From positions 1-64,000 of the forward strand of contig JADJUP010000039.1 of assembly GCA_016716965.1 (NCBI GenBank): a DNA stretch of 64,000 bases, read 5' to 3'. The position numbers were made by a program, and so were the translations under genes. How positions within the stretch are numbered: position 1 is the stretch's first letter; each line of letters starts with the position of its first letter. The notes beneath the pieces were generated by a model. The model searched no databases. It was not told where the DNA came from and saw only the letters and a program-made list of their open reading frames with translations. The stretch comes from Sulfuritalea sp. Lineage in GTDB: Bacteria; Pseudomonadota; Gammaproteobacteria; Burkholderiales; Rhodocyclaceae. Below, one piece after another: positions 17,482 through 26,000 of this stretch.

Positions 17482-17894
17482 ACGAGACCGACTCCGACAC
17501 ACCCTTTGCCCGCATCGGCGGCGAAGCCGGCCTGCGCAGCCTGGTCAAGCGCTTCTACGAACTGATGGATACCCTGCCCGAAGCCTACGGCATCCGCAAA
17601 CTGCACCAGCCCGACCTGTCCGGCGCCGAAGAAAAGCTCTACATGTACCTCTGCGGCTGGCTTGGCGGGCCACAGCTCTATGTCCAGAAGTACGGTCACC
17701 CGCGCCTGCGGGCGCGCCACCTGCCCTTCCCCATCGCCAGCGACGAGGCCGCGCAGTGGATGCTTTGCATGCGCCAGGCCATGGCCGAAACCATCGCCGA
17801 CGAGGGACTGCGAAAAAGCCTGGACAAGGCCCTGACCGACCTGGCCCTGCACATGCGCAACCGCAATGATGCGCCGGAAGCCCCCGGTTCCTAA
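17478..17894 (+). CDS. Group II truncated haemoglobin
   Basis: 138 aa, ATG at 17478 overlapping the envZ stop. It matches the bacterial group II (O-type) truncated globins: RIGGEAGLRSLVKRFYELMD, then WLGGPQLYVQKYGHPRLRARH with the proximal His in the F-helix region, and a distal W in QWMLCM. These proteins bind O2, NO or peroxide and may protect respiration. Coupling to OmpR/EnvZ suggests co-regulation. Its stop codon overlaps the convergent stop of the PerM gene (shared CTAA). Confidence 0.88.
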   Translation: MNETDSDTPFARIGGEAGLRSLVKRFYELMDTLPEAYGIRKLHQPDLSGAEEKLYMYLCGWLGGPQLYVQKYGHPRLRARHLPFPIASDEAAQWMLCMRQAMAETIADEGLRKSLDKALTDLALHMRNRNDAPEAPGS

Positions 17895-19033
17895 AGGTCG
17901 CTGCTGACCTGTTCGCGTCTCAGGTTGCGCGCATGCCGATGGCGCGCCATCAGGCGCGGATCGGTGACGATCATGCCGATGGTTTCACCTACCACCATCA
18001 CCACGCCCAGCACGGGAAGCACCAGCATCAGGCCCGGCACGCCGGCCACCGCGCCACCGACGAAGATCATCAGCACGGTCACCAGCGGATGCAGTTCCAG
18101 GCTCTTGCCTATGGTCAGCGGCATGTAGAAGAAATCGTCGAGCAGGCGAACCAGGCCGAACAGGCCGATCGCCCAGTAGGCCATCGCCGGATCGTTGGGA
18201 AAATCGGTGGCGGCCACCAGCACCACCAGCAGGCCGCCGAGGATGGAACCGACATAGGGCACCCAGGCCAGCACGGCACAGATCACGCCCAGCGTCAGCG
18301 GTCCGGGGATTCCCAGCAGCCACAGGCCCGCGGCCAGCGTCACGGTATCGAGGATGGTGAGGTTGATCAGGCCCTGGAAGTAGGCGCGCGCGGTACGGTC
18401 GATCTCGTGCAGCAGGTAGAGCGTGCGCTCGAAGAATGCATTGGGCACGGCAGCGCTCAGGAAGCGCTTGAAGCGGCGTCCGTCGCGCAGGAAGAAGAAG
18501 GCCAGGAAGGGTGCCAGCAGCAGGGACGGAGTCCAGGCCATGATGCCCAGCGCCACCGGTTCGATATGGTCGCTGATGTTGCCCGCGCCCTGGTTCAGGC
18601 GCGCGGCGACGGTATCGGCGAGTCGGGCCCTCGCCAGCGTCGGCCAGTGGCTTTCCAGCGAACGCAGCGAAGCGTCGAGCAACTGGGTACCGCCCTGCAC
18701 GTAGCGATCGAGGGTGTCCTGCCAGTGGCTGACTTGGCTCGTCAGGCGCGGCATCATCGAAGCGACGGCAAGCGCGAGCAGAACCAGGAAAGCCAGCGTG
18801 ACGACGCTGGCCGCCGCGTCGCGGCTCATTCCGCTGTAGATCAGCGAACGTACCGGCGGATACAGGAAGTAGTAAAGGATCAGCCCCAGCAGAAAGGGCA
18901 CCACCAGCCAAAGCACCTTCTGGAACACCAGCAGCAACAGGCAGGTGACGGCGATGATCGCCATCCAGACCACCGGCCCGGAGGCATGGTGGGATTGTGC
19001 GGGCGGATGCGAGCCGTTCACCTGATCAGACAA
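17891..19033 (-). CDS. AI-2E/PerM-family transporter
   Basis: 380-aa multi-pass inner-membrane protein of the AI-2E transporter (DUF20/PerM) family, with about eight hydrophobic segments and the family segment FFFLRDGRRFKRFL in the middle. Members export autoinducer-2 or exchange Na+/H+; substrate cannot be decided. The predicted start is TTG at 19033, overlapping the end of the cNMP-binding gene by 8 nt, with only a weak ribosome site; a later GTG or ATG is possible. Confidence 0.82.
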   Translation of the reverse strand: MSDQVNGSHPPAQSHHASGPVVWMAIIAVTCLLLLVFQKVLWLVVPFLLGLILYYFLYPPVRSLIYSGMSRDAAASVVTLAFLVLLALAVASMMPRLTSQVSHWQDTLDRYVQGGTQLLDASLRSLESHWPTLARARLADTVAARLNQGAGNISDHIEPVALGIMAWTPSLLLAPFLAFFFLRDGRRFKRFLSAAVPNAFFERTLYLLHEIDRTARAYFQGLINLTILDTVTLAAGLWLLGIPGPLTLGVICAVLAWVPYVGSILGGLLVVLVAATDFPNDPAMAYWAIGLFGLVRLLDDFFYMPLTIGKSLELHPLVTVLMIFVGGAVAGVPGLMLVLPVLGVVMVVGETIGMIVTDPRLMARHRHARNLRREQVSSDL

Positions 19034-19568
19034 TGTGCTGGCGAGCGCCCATCGACAGGGCCATGGTACGCATGCGGGCGCCGAGGTGGCGGGCCAGTTC
19101 GCGTGAAATCTTCGACGCGATGCGGGCGTGGGTGTCGAGCAGGCTGACGAAATCGTCGCGGAAGAACACGATCAGCTTGCATGGCTTCGCCGCACGCGCC
19201 TGCGCCGAACGCGGCGAATTGTCGAGCAGCGCCAGTTCGCCGAAGAAGGTGCCGGGCCCGAGCTGGGCGACGCGACCGCTGTCGCCCTGTCGTCGCCGCG
19301 GGTGGGGCATCGCTGAATCGGCCGCCCGGGAGTTTCCCACCTCGGCATGCTCCTGGCGACAGATCAGGACTTCCCCGGAGGCCACGATGTAGATCGCCTG
19401 ACCTTCCTCGCCTTCGTCGAAGATCACCTCGCCTTCCAGGTAGTCCCGCTCGTGCAGCAGGCCATCGACAATGCGTAACTCGGCCGGTGTCAGGTTCACG
19501 AACAGGCTGAGCGTATGCAGGCGCTCCAGGCGCGGTGTCGTTTTTCTGAGGCGAAACAAATTGACCAC
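19026..19568 (-). CDS. Cyclic-nucleotide-binding domain protein
   Basis: Start taken at GTG 19568 (GGAG 8 nt upstream; 180 aa); the frame is open to ATG 19643. One cNMP-binding beta-barrel, with the phosphate-binding cassette GTFFGELALLDNSPRSAQAR well conserved and an unusual insertion of about 20 residues (AADSAMPHPRRRQGDSGRVA) before it. There is no helix-turn-helix, so it is not a classic CRP regulator. It may bind cAMP or c-di-GMP and act through the overlapping PerM transporter; that link is inference. Confidence 0.75.
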   Translation of the reverse strand: MVNLFRLRKTTPRLERLHTLSLFVNLTPAELRIVDGLLHERDYLEGEVIFDEGEEGQAIYIVASGEVLICRQEHAEVGNSRAADSAMPHPRRRQGDSGRVAQLGPGTFFGELALLDNSPRSAQARAAKPCKLIVFFRDDFVSLLDTHARIASKISRELARHLGARMRTMALSMGARQHIV

Positions 19569-19658
19569 GGCAACGGCTCCAGGATCTGCTCGGCGGGGTT
19601 TGCACCAGCCGCATGCAAAGGCAGGCCGGGCGCAAAGAAACAATGACGCGATTCTAAT

Positions 19659-20204
19659 TCAATCGGTGCGCGCTTCGGCGAGGGAAAAGCGCGCCAGGGT
19701 GCGGTAGCTGGCGGCGGACGGGTGCAGATGGCTTTCCACCAGCGCGAACTCGCTTGCCCGCCAAACGATCGGCGTTTCCAGTGGCGGCAGCGACGGGGAC
19801 CGCACGCGGCGTGCGAGGGTGACATGCGGCACCTGCCCTGCACGCGGATCGATGGCGAAACCGGCGCCGCGCAATGCATCGCAGAGCTGCCCGGAAAGTC
19901 GGCGCTGGCGCGACGGCGTCTGCCGGCACCCCGCCCATGCGATGCCGCCGCGCGGAAAGAAACCGAGGTGGTCGAGGCTCAGGTCGAAGGCTTCACCATG
20001 TACCGTGGCGCCCAGGTCCGCAAGGATTCCGAGCTCGGCCGCGGTGACGGCACCGACGAAAGCGAGGGTCATGTGCAGCGTCGCCGGTAGCATGGCGCGC
20101 CCGTCGGCACCGGCCATTTCCGGCGCCAGCGCCGCCAGGCGGGTCACCGCCGCAGCGTCCGGCCACAGCGCGAAGAAAACCCGATGCGGGCGCGCCTCGC
20201 CCAA
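19659..20204 (-). CDS. thpR: RNA 2',3'-cyclic phosphodiesterase (2'-5' RNA ligase family)
   Basis: 181 aa with the two HxTx motifs of the 2H phosphoesterase superfamily: HMTLAF and HVTLAR, about 83 residues apart. N-terminus RVFFALWPD is typical of ThpR/LigT. It hydrolyses 2',3'-cyclic phosphates on RNA; the physiological role is unclear in bacteria. It lies 6 bp downstream of ispF. Confidence 0.9.
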   Translation of the reverse strand: MGEARPHRVFFALWPDAAAVTRLAALAPEMAGADGRAMLPATLHMTLAFVGAVTAAELGILADLGATVHGEAFDLSLDHLGFFPRGGIAWAGCRQTPSRQRRLSGQLCDALRGAGFAIDPRAGQVPHVTLARRVRSPSLPPLETPIVWRASEFALVESHLHPSAASYRTLARFSLAEARTD

Positions 20205-20210
20205 GTGCGC

Positions 20211-20699
20211 TTATTCCTGGCGCTGCAACAAGGCCACGGCCTCGGCCGCGATGCCTTCGCCGCGCCCGGTAAAGCCGAGGCGTTCGGTGGTCTTGCCCTT
20301 GATGTTGACGGCATCGATGGCGACCCCGAGGTCGGCGGCAATGTTGGCGCACATCGCAGCGACATGCGGCGCGATGCGCGGCGCCTGGGCGATGATGGTG
20401 GCGTCGATGTTGCCCACCCGCCAGCCGGCCGCATTCACCGCCGCGACGGCACCGCGCAGCAGGCGCCGACTGTCGGCGCCCTCCCATTGCGCGTCGCTGT
20501 CGGGAAACATGCGCCCGATGTCGCCCATGCCGGCCGCGCCGAGGATGGCGTCGGTGATGGCGTGCAGCAGCACGTCGGCATCCGAATGGCCGAGCAAACC
20601 TTGCGGATGCGGGATATGCACCCCGCCCAGGATCAGCTTGCGGCCGGGTGTCAGGGCATGGACGTCGTAGCCCTGGCCGACGCGAAACGCGGTAGTCAT
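20211..20699 (-). CDS. ispF: 2-C-methyl-D-erythritol 2,4-cyclodiphosphate synthase
   Basis: Fifth enzyme of the MEP isoprenoid pathway, 162 aa. Metal ligands in RVGQGYDVH (Asp and His), GGVHIPHPQGLLGHSDADVL with the third His, and the C-terminal TTERLGFTGRGEGIAAEA. In many betaproteobacteria ispD and ispF are adjacent or fused; here ispD is about 8 kb away (28927-29634) with the multiheme cluster between them. Confidence 0.96.
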   Translation of the reverse strand: MTTAFRVGQGYDVHALTPGRKLILGGVHIPHPQGLLGHSDADVLLHAITDAILGAAGMGDIGRMFPDSDAQWEGADSRRLLRGAVAAVNAAGWRVGNIDATIIAQAPRIAPHVAAMCANIAADLGVAIDAVNIKGKTTERLGFTGRGEGIAAEAVALLQRQE

Positions 20700-20809
20700 A
20701 GCGGCAAACCCGATGAATTTGGATGAATCAGCTTAGCCGATTTTCGCCGGGGAATCATCCGGCGCGGAGCCCGTCCCTTGGCAAGGCAGACTGCCCTGTC
20801 CGCCAATAC

Positions 20810-22111
20810 CTAGCGCGTCTCCTGCAAGCCTTGAATATGCGCCAGGATATCGACGATAGTCACCCGGTCGATCTCGCGCAGCGCCGGCATGGTGTCGTCG
20901 GGGTGCCCGTTGAGCATGTTGTGCAGGCTGTGCCAGGGGTCGTCGCGCGACACGCGGCCGACGTGGCGCTTCGCCACGAAGCGGCCTTCGAGGCCATGGC
21001 AACCGGCGCACATGCTGCGGTAGTGCAGCGCCCCGCGGGCGGCGTCGCCGCGCGCCAGGCTGGTGCGCGGATCGATCATGGCGTCCATGTCGACCTGGCC
21101 ATGGCTGACGAAGTTCGCCAGATCGTGCAGGTCGCGGTGTTTCAACACCGCGCCGTAGCGATGGGTGCCGTCGCGCAGGATCGCCATGATTCGTTCCGGG
21201 TCCGCGCCGATCATGGCGCGGATGCCCTTGATGCCTGTCGCATGGTTGCCCGCGCCGTACTGCCCCTGGTTGCCCTTGTAATCCCAGCCATGGCATTCCT
21301 TGCAGCGCCAGGTCACGGCGGCGACATCGGCGTAGTAGGCCTTTGGCGGATAGGCCGGATGCGGCAGGGCCTGCATCTGGCCGCGCGAGTGCGCCTGCCA
21401 GTCGTCGTAGAGACGGCCGCCATTGGCGATCGACGCCGCCAGGTTGACGCCGGGCAGGCCCTGCAGGTAGGCCAGCATTCTCGCCACGGCATCCTCACCC
21501 AGCGTGCGCAGCGCCGGCATGTTGCCGCCGGGATGGCCGTTGAGCACGACGTGCAGGACTTCGTGGGGACGTTGCCGCGCCGAATCGCCCAAAGGCGGCA
21601 CCGCGCGCACGCTGCCGCCATCGAGGCCGTGACAGGCGGCGCAGACCGTGGCAAAGACCTTTTCCGAGCTACCCGGCGCCGCCTTGAAGCGGCGCGCGTT
21701 CTCCGCCAGTTTCTGCATGTCCACCTGGCCGCGGGTGATGAAGTTGGCCAGGTCGATCCGGTCGCTCTCGTGCAGCAAATCGTCGTAGCCGTGGTTGGCG
21801 TCCTTCAACAGCGCGACGATGGCGGCGGGATCGCCGTTCTGCCGGCTGCGAATGCCGGAGACGCCGTGCCTGCCCTTGTAGTCCCAGCCATGGCATTCCA
21901 CGCAGCGCCAGGTGTCAGCTGCCGCGACGCGAACCTGGCGGGTCTTGAATGCCGGGTTGGCCAGGGGTGGCGTGCGCTCCCTGGACTCGTGGCTCCAGTT
22001 GTCGTAGAGCCGCGCGCCGCGCACGATGGATGCCGTATCGGTCGCGACGGCCGGCGCCGCAATCAGACCGGCCATGAATGCCGCCAGAGCGGCCAACGCT
22101 GTCCGTTTCAT
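20810..22111 (-). CDS. Internally duplicated tetraheme c-type cytochrome
   Basis: 433 aa from ATG 22111. Signal peptide 1-23. Four CxxCH sites: C70 (CVECH), C157 (CAACH), C270 (CKECH) and C368 (CAGCH). The protein is two tandem halves with a period of about 200 residues. Each half has a CxECHGWDYKG domain with a later GQVDM, then a class I-like domain ending in a likely Met ligand (GGNMPALR; DDTMPALR). It is the last gene of the multiheme cluster, 88 bp after the outer-membrane barrel. I do not recognise a named family; a periplasmic electron shuttle for the conduit is the simplest inference. Confidence 0.85.
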   Translation of the reverse strand: MKRTALAALAAFMAGLIAAPAVATDTASIVRGARLYDNWSHESRERTPPLANPAFKTRQVRVAAADTWRCVECHGWDYKGRHGVSGIRSRQNGDPAAIVALLKDANHGYDDLLHESDRIDLANFITRGQVDMQKLAENARRFKAAPGSSEKVFATVCAACHGLDGGSVRAVPPLGDSARQRPHEVLHVVLNGHPGGNMPALRTLGEDAVARMLAYLQGLPGVNLAASIANGGRLYDDWQAHSRGQMQALPHPAYPPKAYYADVAAVTWRCKECHGWDYKGNQGQYGAGNHATGIKGIRAMIGADPERIMAILRDGTHRYGAVLKHRDLHDLANFVSHGQVDMDAMIDPRTSLARGDAARGALHYRSMCAGCHGLEGRFVAKRHVGRVSRDDPWHSLHNMLNGHPDDTMPALREIDRVTIVDILAHIQGLQETR

Positions 22112-22199
22112 TTTCAGGAACCCCGTGTCACCACCACCGACTTTTGCATCCGCGACGAGGCAGCCGGGATCCGCTCCGGCCTGCCCCGCGTGACGATGC

Positions 22200-24374
22200 T
22201 CAGAAGCCGAAGCCGACACCCATCATCAACGTGTGGTACCCGCCGGTCAAAGCCGAGTACGAATCATCCTTGTTGTAGTCATAGACGTAGGATGCCTTCA
22301 GCTTGACGTTCTTCTTCAGGGCGTAATCGACGCCGACATTCAGGCTATGCACCGCGCTGCTGATGGTGCCGTCGATGGAGTTGCCCGCCGCCAACTGGTC
22401 GAAGACATAGCCACTGGCAGTATTGCCCTTCGATTTCGACCAGGTGTAACCGCCGTTCCAGCGCAGTTCGTCATTGACCTGCCAGTCGCCGCCCAGGGTG
22501 AGGACGTAGGTGTCGACGTTGTAGTTCGGCCGGTCGATCGACGCGAAATTGATGGCCGCCGTCGGTGCATCGTAACGACGCGCATCGTTGCGCAGGAAGT
22601 AGGTGGTGAAATCGTCCTGCATCCAGGACAGGCTGGCGTGCGTGTTGATCCATTCGCTGACCGGGACATTGATCGAAATGCCGGCCGCCTGCTGCGTCTT
22701 GTCGACGTCCTGCGCCACGGATGTACCAAGCACGCCGCCAGCGGCGCTGTTGGTGAAGCTGTTGTTGGCGTTCTTGTTGTTTTTGTAGTTGTAGTAGCCG
22801 CTCGTCAGTACGCCGTCCTTGGCCGCGTAACTCAGCTTCGTCTTGAGGCTGAAGGCGCGTTCAGGTTCGGTGACTAGGCCCGTGTCACCCGCCCAGACGT
22901 AGGCCGGCGTCACGCGCAGGATCATGCCCGGCATCGGCCGCGCGACCCAGTTCAGGTACAACTCGTCGGACTGGGTCTGCTCGCGCAGCAGCGTCTGTAG
23001 CGGATGGATGGAAACCACCCCGCCACCCCACTGGCTCCAGGTCAGGTCGCGATCCTTGTCCTGATGCTTCCAGCCGGCGACCAGTGTCGACTTCAGCACG
23101 CCGGGGCGGAAAGTGCCCGAGACGCCGTAGTCCACGGTCTTGATGCGCCTGATGTGCACGTCGAGGCCTTCGGTCGCCAGCGGATTGATCAGGAGCGGCA
23201 CCGGAAACTGGGAATCGTTGTCGCGGTTGTTGTACTTGATGAAGCCTTCCAGGCCGACGCCGCTCACGGCCACCGAGGTCACGGTCAGGTAGGCGCTGTT
23301 GGTGGTGATCTTGCCCGACGAATAGCCGCGCAGATCCTGCTCGGCCGAGAACGAATCCTGGCTCAGGACCGACAGGCCGTAACCGGCCGCCACCGCCGTG
23401 CTGCCGTAGTTCTTGGCGAAACGGAAGTTGTTGGTCACCAGGGTGCTGTCGGGCACGAACTGGATCGGCCGTGTCGGCGCGGTGATGAAGACCGTCGCCG
23501 CCTGGGCATTGATCGCGGCATTGAAATCGCCGGTCCGGGGATTGAACGCCTGGTTGTCGAACTTCTCGATGGAACCTTCGTAGGCGAGGTTGAAGCCGCC
23601 GGGAGCGCCGTTCAGGCTCAGCGTGTAACGATTCATCTTCTCGCTGACCTGGCTGTCGAAGCCGCGCCAGCGCAGCGGACGCTTCACGGCGTTGGCACCG
23701 GTCAGGTCGCCGTTGCCCAGCACATAAGTGGCGAAGCGGTTGCCGTCGCGCTTGTAGCCGTCGTAGTTCAGCAAGGCGGCCGCGCTGTTGCCGAAGAACG
23801 TCGGCTTCAGCGCCAGGCCGAGGCCGTAGGTGGTGCGGTCGATCCTGAACTGGGTCTGGCCCGCGGAATCCGTGTTGAACTGCCGGACGAAGCCGGTCTG
23901 GTCGCCGGCGGCATAAAGCAGGTCGACGCCGCCGCTGGGGATCTGCCCCGGACTGTAGAGGAAATTCAGTCCGCCGGTCGCCGAGCGGAAATTGCTGTAG
24001 TAGCCGACGAAGCCCAGCGTGTCGGTATCGGCCTTGAGCCGGCCGCGATGGTTGTGGGCGCCGAAGCCTTCGCGTTCGAGCTCGAAGACATTGCGCTGGC
24101 CATTCTTGCCCACGATGGAGAGGTCGGCGTCGAGGTAACCGCCGCCGCGCTGGTCGCCGCCCATGCCTTCCTGGTAGTTGTAGCGTTCCAGGAACTGCGT
24201 CGAGTTGGTACCGGATCCCTTGAAGTAGTCGAAGCTGTAGAGCTTGGCCGTCACTTCGCCGGAAAAGACCGTCGCGCCGGGCGCTGCATCCGCGGCCTGC
24301 AAGGGCGCGCTGAGTGCACTGAGCGCACTGGCCACGGCCAGGACCATGACTTTGATCTGTGTTTTCGCATTCAT
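22200..24374 (-). CDS. MtrB/PioB-family decaheme-associated outer-membrane beta-barrel
   Basis: 724 aa from ATG 24374 (AGGGAAG upstream). Signal peptide 1-27, cleavage after PLQA. The body has alternating aromatic and polar beta-strand patterns, and the chain ends in GVGFGF with a terminal Phe, typical of outer-membrane barrels. Members of the MtrB/PioB/MtoB family form a sheath around a decaheme cytochrome and carry it across the outer membrane. No cysteine is present in the first 60 residues, so the Shewanella MtrB N-terminal CxxC is absent. It lies 17 bp downstream of the decaheme gene, the expected partner. Confidence 0.88.
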   Translation of the reverse strand: MNAKTQIKVMVLAVASALSALSAPLQAADAAPGATVFSGEVTAKLYSFDYFKGSGTNSTQFLERYNYQEGMGGDQRGGGYLDADLSIVGKNGQRNVFELEREGFGAHNHRGRLKADTDTLGFVGYYSNFRSATGGLNFLYSPGQIPSGGVDLLYAAGDQTGFVRQFNTDSAGQTQFRIDRTTYGLGLALKPTFFGNSAAALLNYDGYKRDGNRFATYVLGNGDLTGANAVKRPLRWRGFDSQVSEKMNRYTLSLNGAPGGFNLAYEGSIEKFDNQAFNPRTGDFNAAINAQAATVFITAPTRPIQFVPDSTLVTNNFRFAKNYGSTAVAAGYGLSVLSQDSFSAEQDLRGYSSGKITTNSAYLTVTSVAVSGVGLEGFIKYNNRDNDSQFPVPLLINPLATEGLDVHIRRIKTVDYGVSGTFRPGVLKSTLVAGWKHQDKDRDLTWSQWGGGVVSIHPLQTLLREQTQSDELYLNWVARPMPGMILRVTPAYVWAGDTGLVTEPERAFSLKTKLSYAAKDGVLTSGYYNYKNNKNANNSFTNSAAGGVLGTSVAQDVDKTQQAAGISINVPVSEWINTHASLSWMQDDFTTYFLRNDARRYDAPTAAINFASIDRPNYNVDTYVLTLGGDWQVNDELRWNGGYTWSKSKGNTASGYVFDQLAAGNSIDGTISSAVHSLNVGVDYALKKNVKLKASYVYDYNKDDSYSALTGGYHTLMMGVGFGF

Positions 24375-24391
24375 GATGTCTTCCCTTATCC

Positions 24392-25258
24392 TCAGAATCT
24401 CAGATGCTGGTCGGTCGAACTGCCGTGTACCGCGGAGTGACAACTGACGCAGTCACGCAATACGGCCCCCGATATCCGCGCCACGTTGCTCGCGGCGCCG
24501 CCCTGTCCGTGCCGGTTGCCGGCGATCGAATGGCACTGCAGGCACTGCATCGGTTGTGCTACCGACAGCAGGCGCTTGTTCGGCGCGCCGTGCGGATCGT
24601 GGCAGTTGGTGCAGCCCTCGACCACCGGTGCATGTTCGAATACGTGCGGGCCGCGCACCGCCTGGTGGCAGGAGGTGCATTGCGCCGTCGCCGCGCCCAG
24701 CGTGGCCTGCTTCGAGGCGTGCGGGTCATGGCAGCCGGTGCAGGTGGCGCCGCCTTCCTTGACCGGATGGTGCGAGACCATGTTGAACTTGGCCAGCACA
24801 TCCTGGTGGCAGGTGGCGCACAGCGCCGTGGTCTTGCCGCCCTTTTCCATGCCGGCGTTAAGCGTCTTGACCTTCGGCGTGTGGTTGCCGTGGCAGTCGC
24901 GGCACTGCACGCCGGCCTTGTTGTGCTCGGCGATGGCGAAGTGCATGCGGCGCTTGTCGGCTTCGTGGCAGCTCAGGCATTCCTTGGAGTCGGGCTTGGT
25001 CGCAACCACCGCCGGCGGCTTGGTGCCCTTGGCCTTTTCACGCGCTTCGTGGGCTTTGGCATGGTCACCGGCATTGGTGTGGCAACTGCTGCACTCGCCG
25101 TGGAAGGCATGCGATTTCGTCGCTTCGCCCTTGTGGCATTCCACGCACTGATCCCCCTTGATGACGGCGGCTTTGGCCGTCGTGGGCGCGGCGGCCCAGG
25201 CGCCGGCATTCAGCGCGCCTCCCAGAATGACCGCCAGCAACACGGCAAGACGTCTCAT
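24392..25258 (-). CDS. Decaheme c-type cytochrome, MtrA/MtoA/DmsE-like
   Basis: 288 aa with signal peptide 1-23 and ten CxxCH haem sites: CVECH, CSSCH, CLSCH, CRDCH, CATCH, CTGCH, CTSCH, CTNCH, CLQCH and CVSCH. The spacing, paired haems and repeated CHDPHG-like segments match the MtrA/DmsE/PioA/MtoA family. PioA has a longer N-terminus and MtrA is about 330 aa, so this is a compact member. Predicted to sit inside the adjacent barrel and link periplasmic haems to the cell surface. Direction of electron flow is not determined by sequence. Confidence 0.92.
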   Translation of the reverse strand: MRRLAVLLAVILGGALNAGAWAAAPTTAKAAVIKGDQCVECHKGEATKSHAFHGECSSCHTNAGDHAKAHEAREKAKGTKPPAVVATKPDSKECLSCHEADKRRMHFAIAEHNKAGVQCRDCHGNHTPKVKTLNAGMEKGGKTTALCATCHQDVLAKFNMVSHHPVKEGGATCTGCHDPHASKQATLGAATAQCTSCHQAVRGPHVFEHAPVVEGCTNCHDPHGAPNKRLLSVAQPMQCLQCHSIAGNRHGQGGAASNVARISGAVLRDCVSCHSAVHGSSTDQHLRF

Positions 25259-25358
25259 GGCTTACTCCCTTTATTGGATTTCGAATCAATTAAAACGGTG
25301 AAGCCAAGCGTCGCGCGGTGGCGACTTCCCGGCCCCTTGATGACGTGCGCCATCGTGT

Positions 25359-25982
25359 TCATTTGGCGGCACCCAGCTTTGCCTTCAGTTCCGCCGGACC
25401 GTCCGGGCCGACCGGTTCCTTGTGGGCGATGCCGTAATGGCACTCGATGCAGGTCTGCCCATCGGTCTTCGCCTTGGCATGGCGACGCTGCGCCTTTTCC
25501 GTCTGCAGCGTCAGCGACATGGCATCCATGTGGTGGCAGTTGCGGCACTCGAGCGAGTCGGTGGCGAGCATGCGCGTCCAGGTGCGCTTGCCCAGTTCAT
25601 AGCGCAGGGCTTCGAACTTCTCGGGCGTGTCGATGACGCCGGTGATCTTGCCCCAGACTTCCCCGGAGGCCTTGATCTTGCGGATCATCTTGTGCGTCCA
25701 GTCCTTCGGCACGTGGCAGTCGGAACAGATCGCGCGGACCCCGGTGCGATTCGAGTAGTGGATGGTCTTCTTGTACTCCTGGTACACCGTGTCGCGCATC
25801 TCGTGGCAACCGGTGCAGAACTCCAGGGTATTGGTGGCTTCCATGGCGGTGTTGAAGCCGCCCCAGAAAATGATCCCCGCGACGAAGATGGCGAACATTA
25901 CGAGCAGCGAGATGCCGGCGCGCGGCTGCTTCAGCAGAGCCCACACCCGCTTGGGCAATGCCGGCTTCGAACTGTCGGACAT
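25359..25982 (-). CDS. NapC/NirT/CymA-family tetraheme quinol-linked cytochrome
   Basis: 207 aa. One N-terminal membrane anchor (about 22-41) and a periplasmic domain with four CxxCH sites: C56, C86, C146 and C178. Family features include FCTGCHEMRDTVYQEY and CSDCHVPKDW. Such proteins exchange electrons between the quinone pool and periplasmic cytochromes, as CymA does in Shewanella and MtoC in Sideroxydans. It lies 100 bp upstream of the decaheme gene and 18 bp downstream of the monoheme gene. Confidence 0.93.
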   Translation of the reverse strand: MSDSSKPALPKRVWALLKQPRAGISLLVMFAIFVAGIIFWGGFNTAMEATNTLEFCTGCHEMRDTVYQEYKKTIHYSNRTGVRAICSDCHVPKDWTHKMIRKIKASGEVWGKITGVIDTPEKFEALRYELGKRTWTRMLATDSLECRNCHHMDAMSLTLQTEKAQRRHAKAKTDGQTCIECHYGIAHKEPVGPDGPAELKAKLGAAK

Positions 25983-26000
25983 CGTCGGAACCTCCGCCGA

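Noticed and set aside
20700..20809. Terminator between the duplicated tetraheme gene and ispF
   Set aside because: A CGCCGG/CCGGCG hairpin exists, but it is followed by AAAATC on the transcribed strand rather than a T-run.
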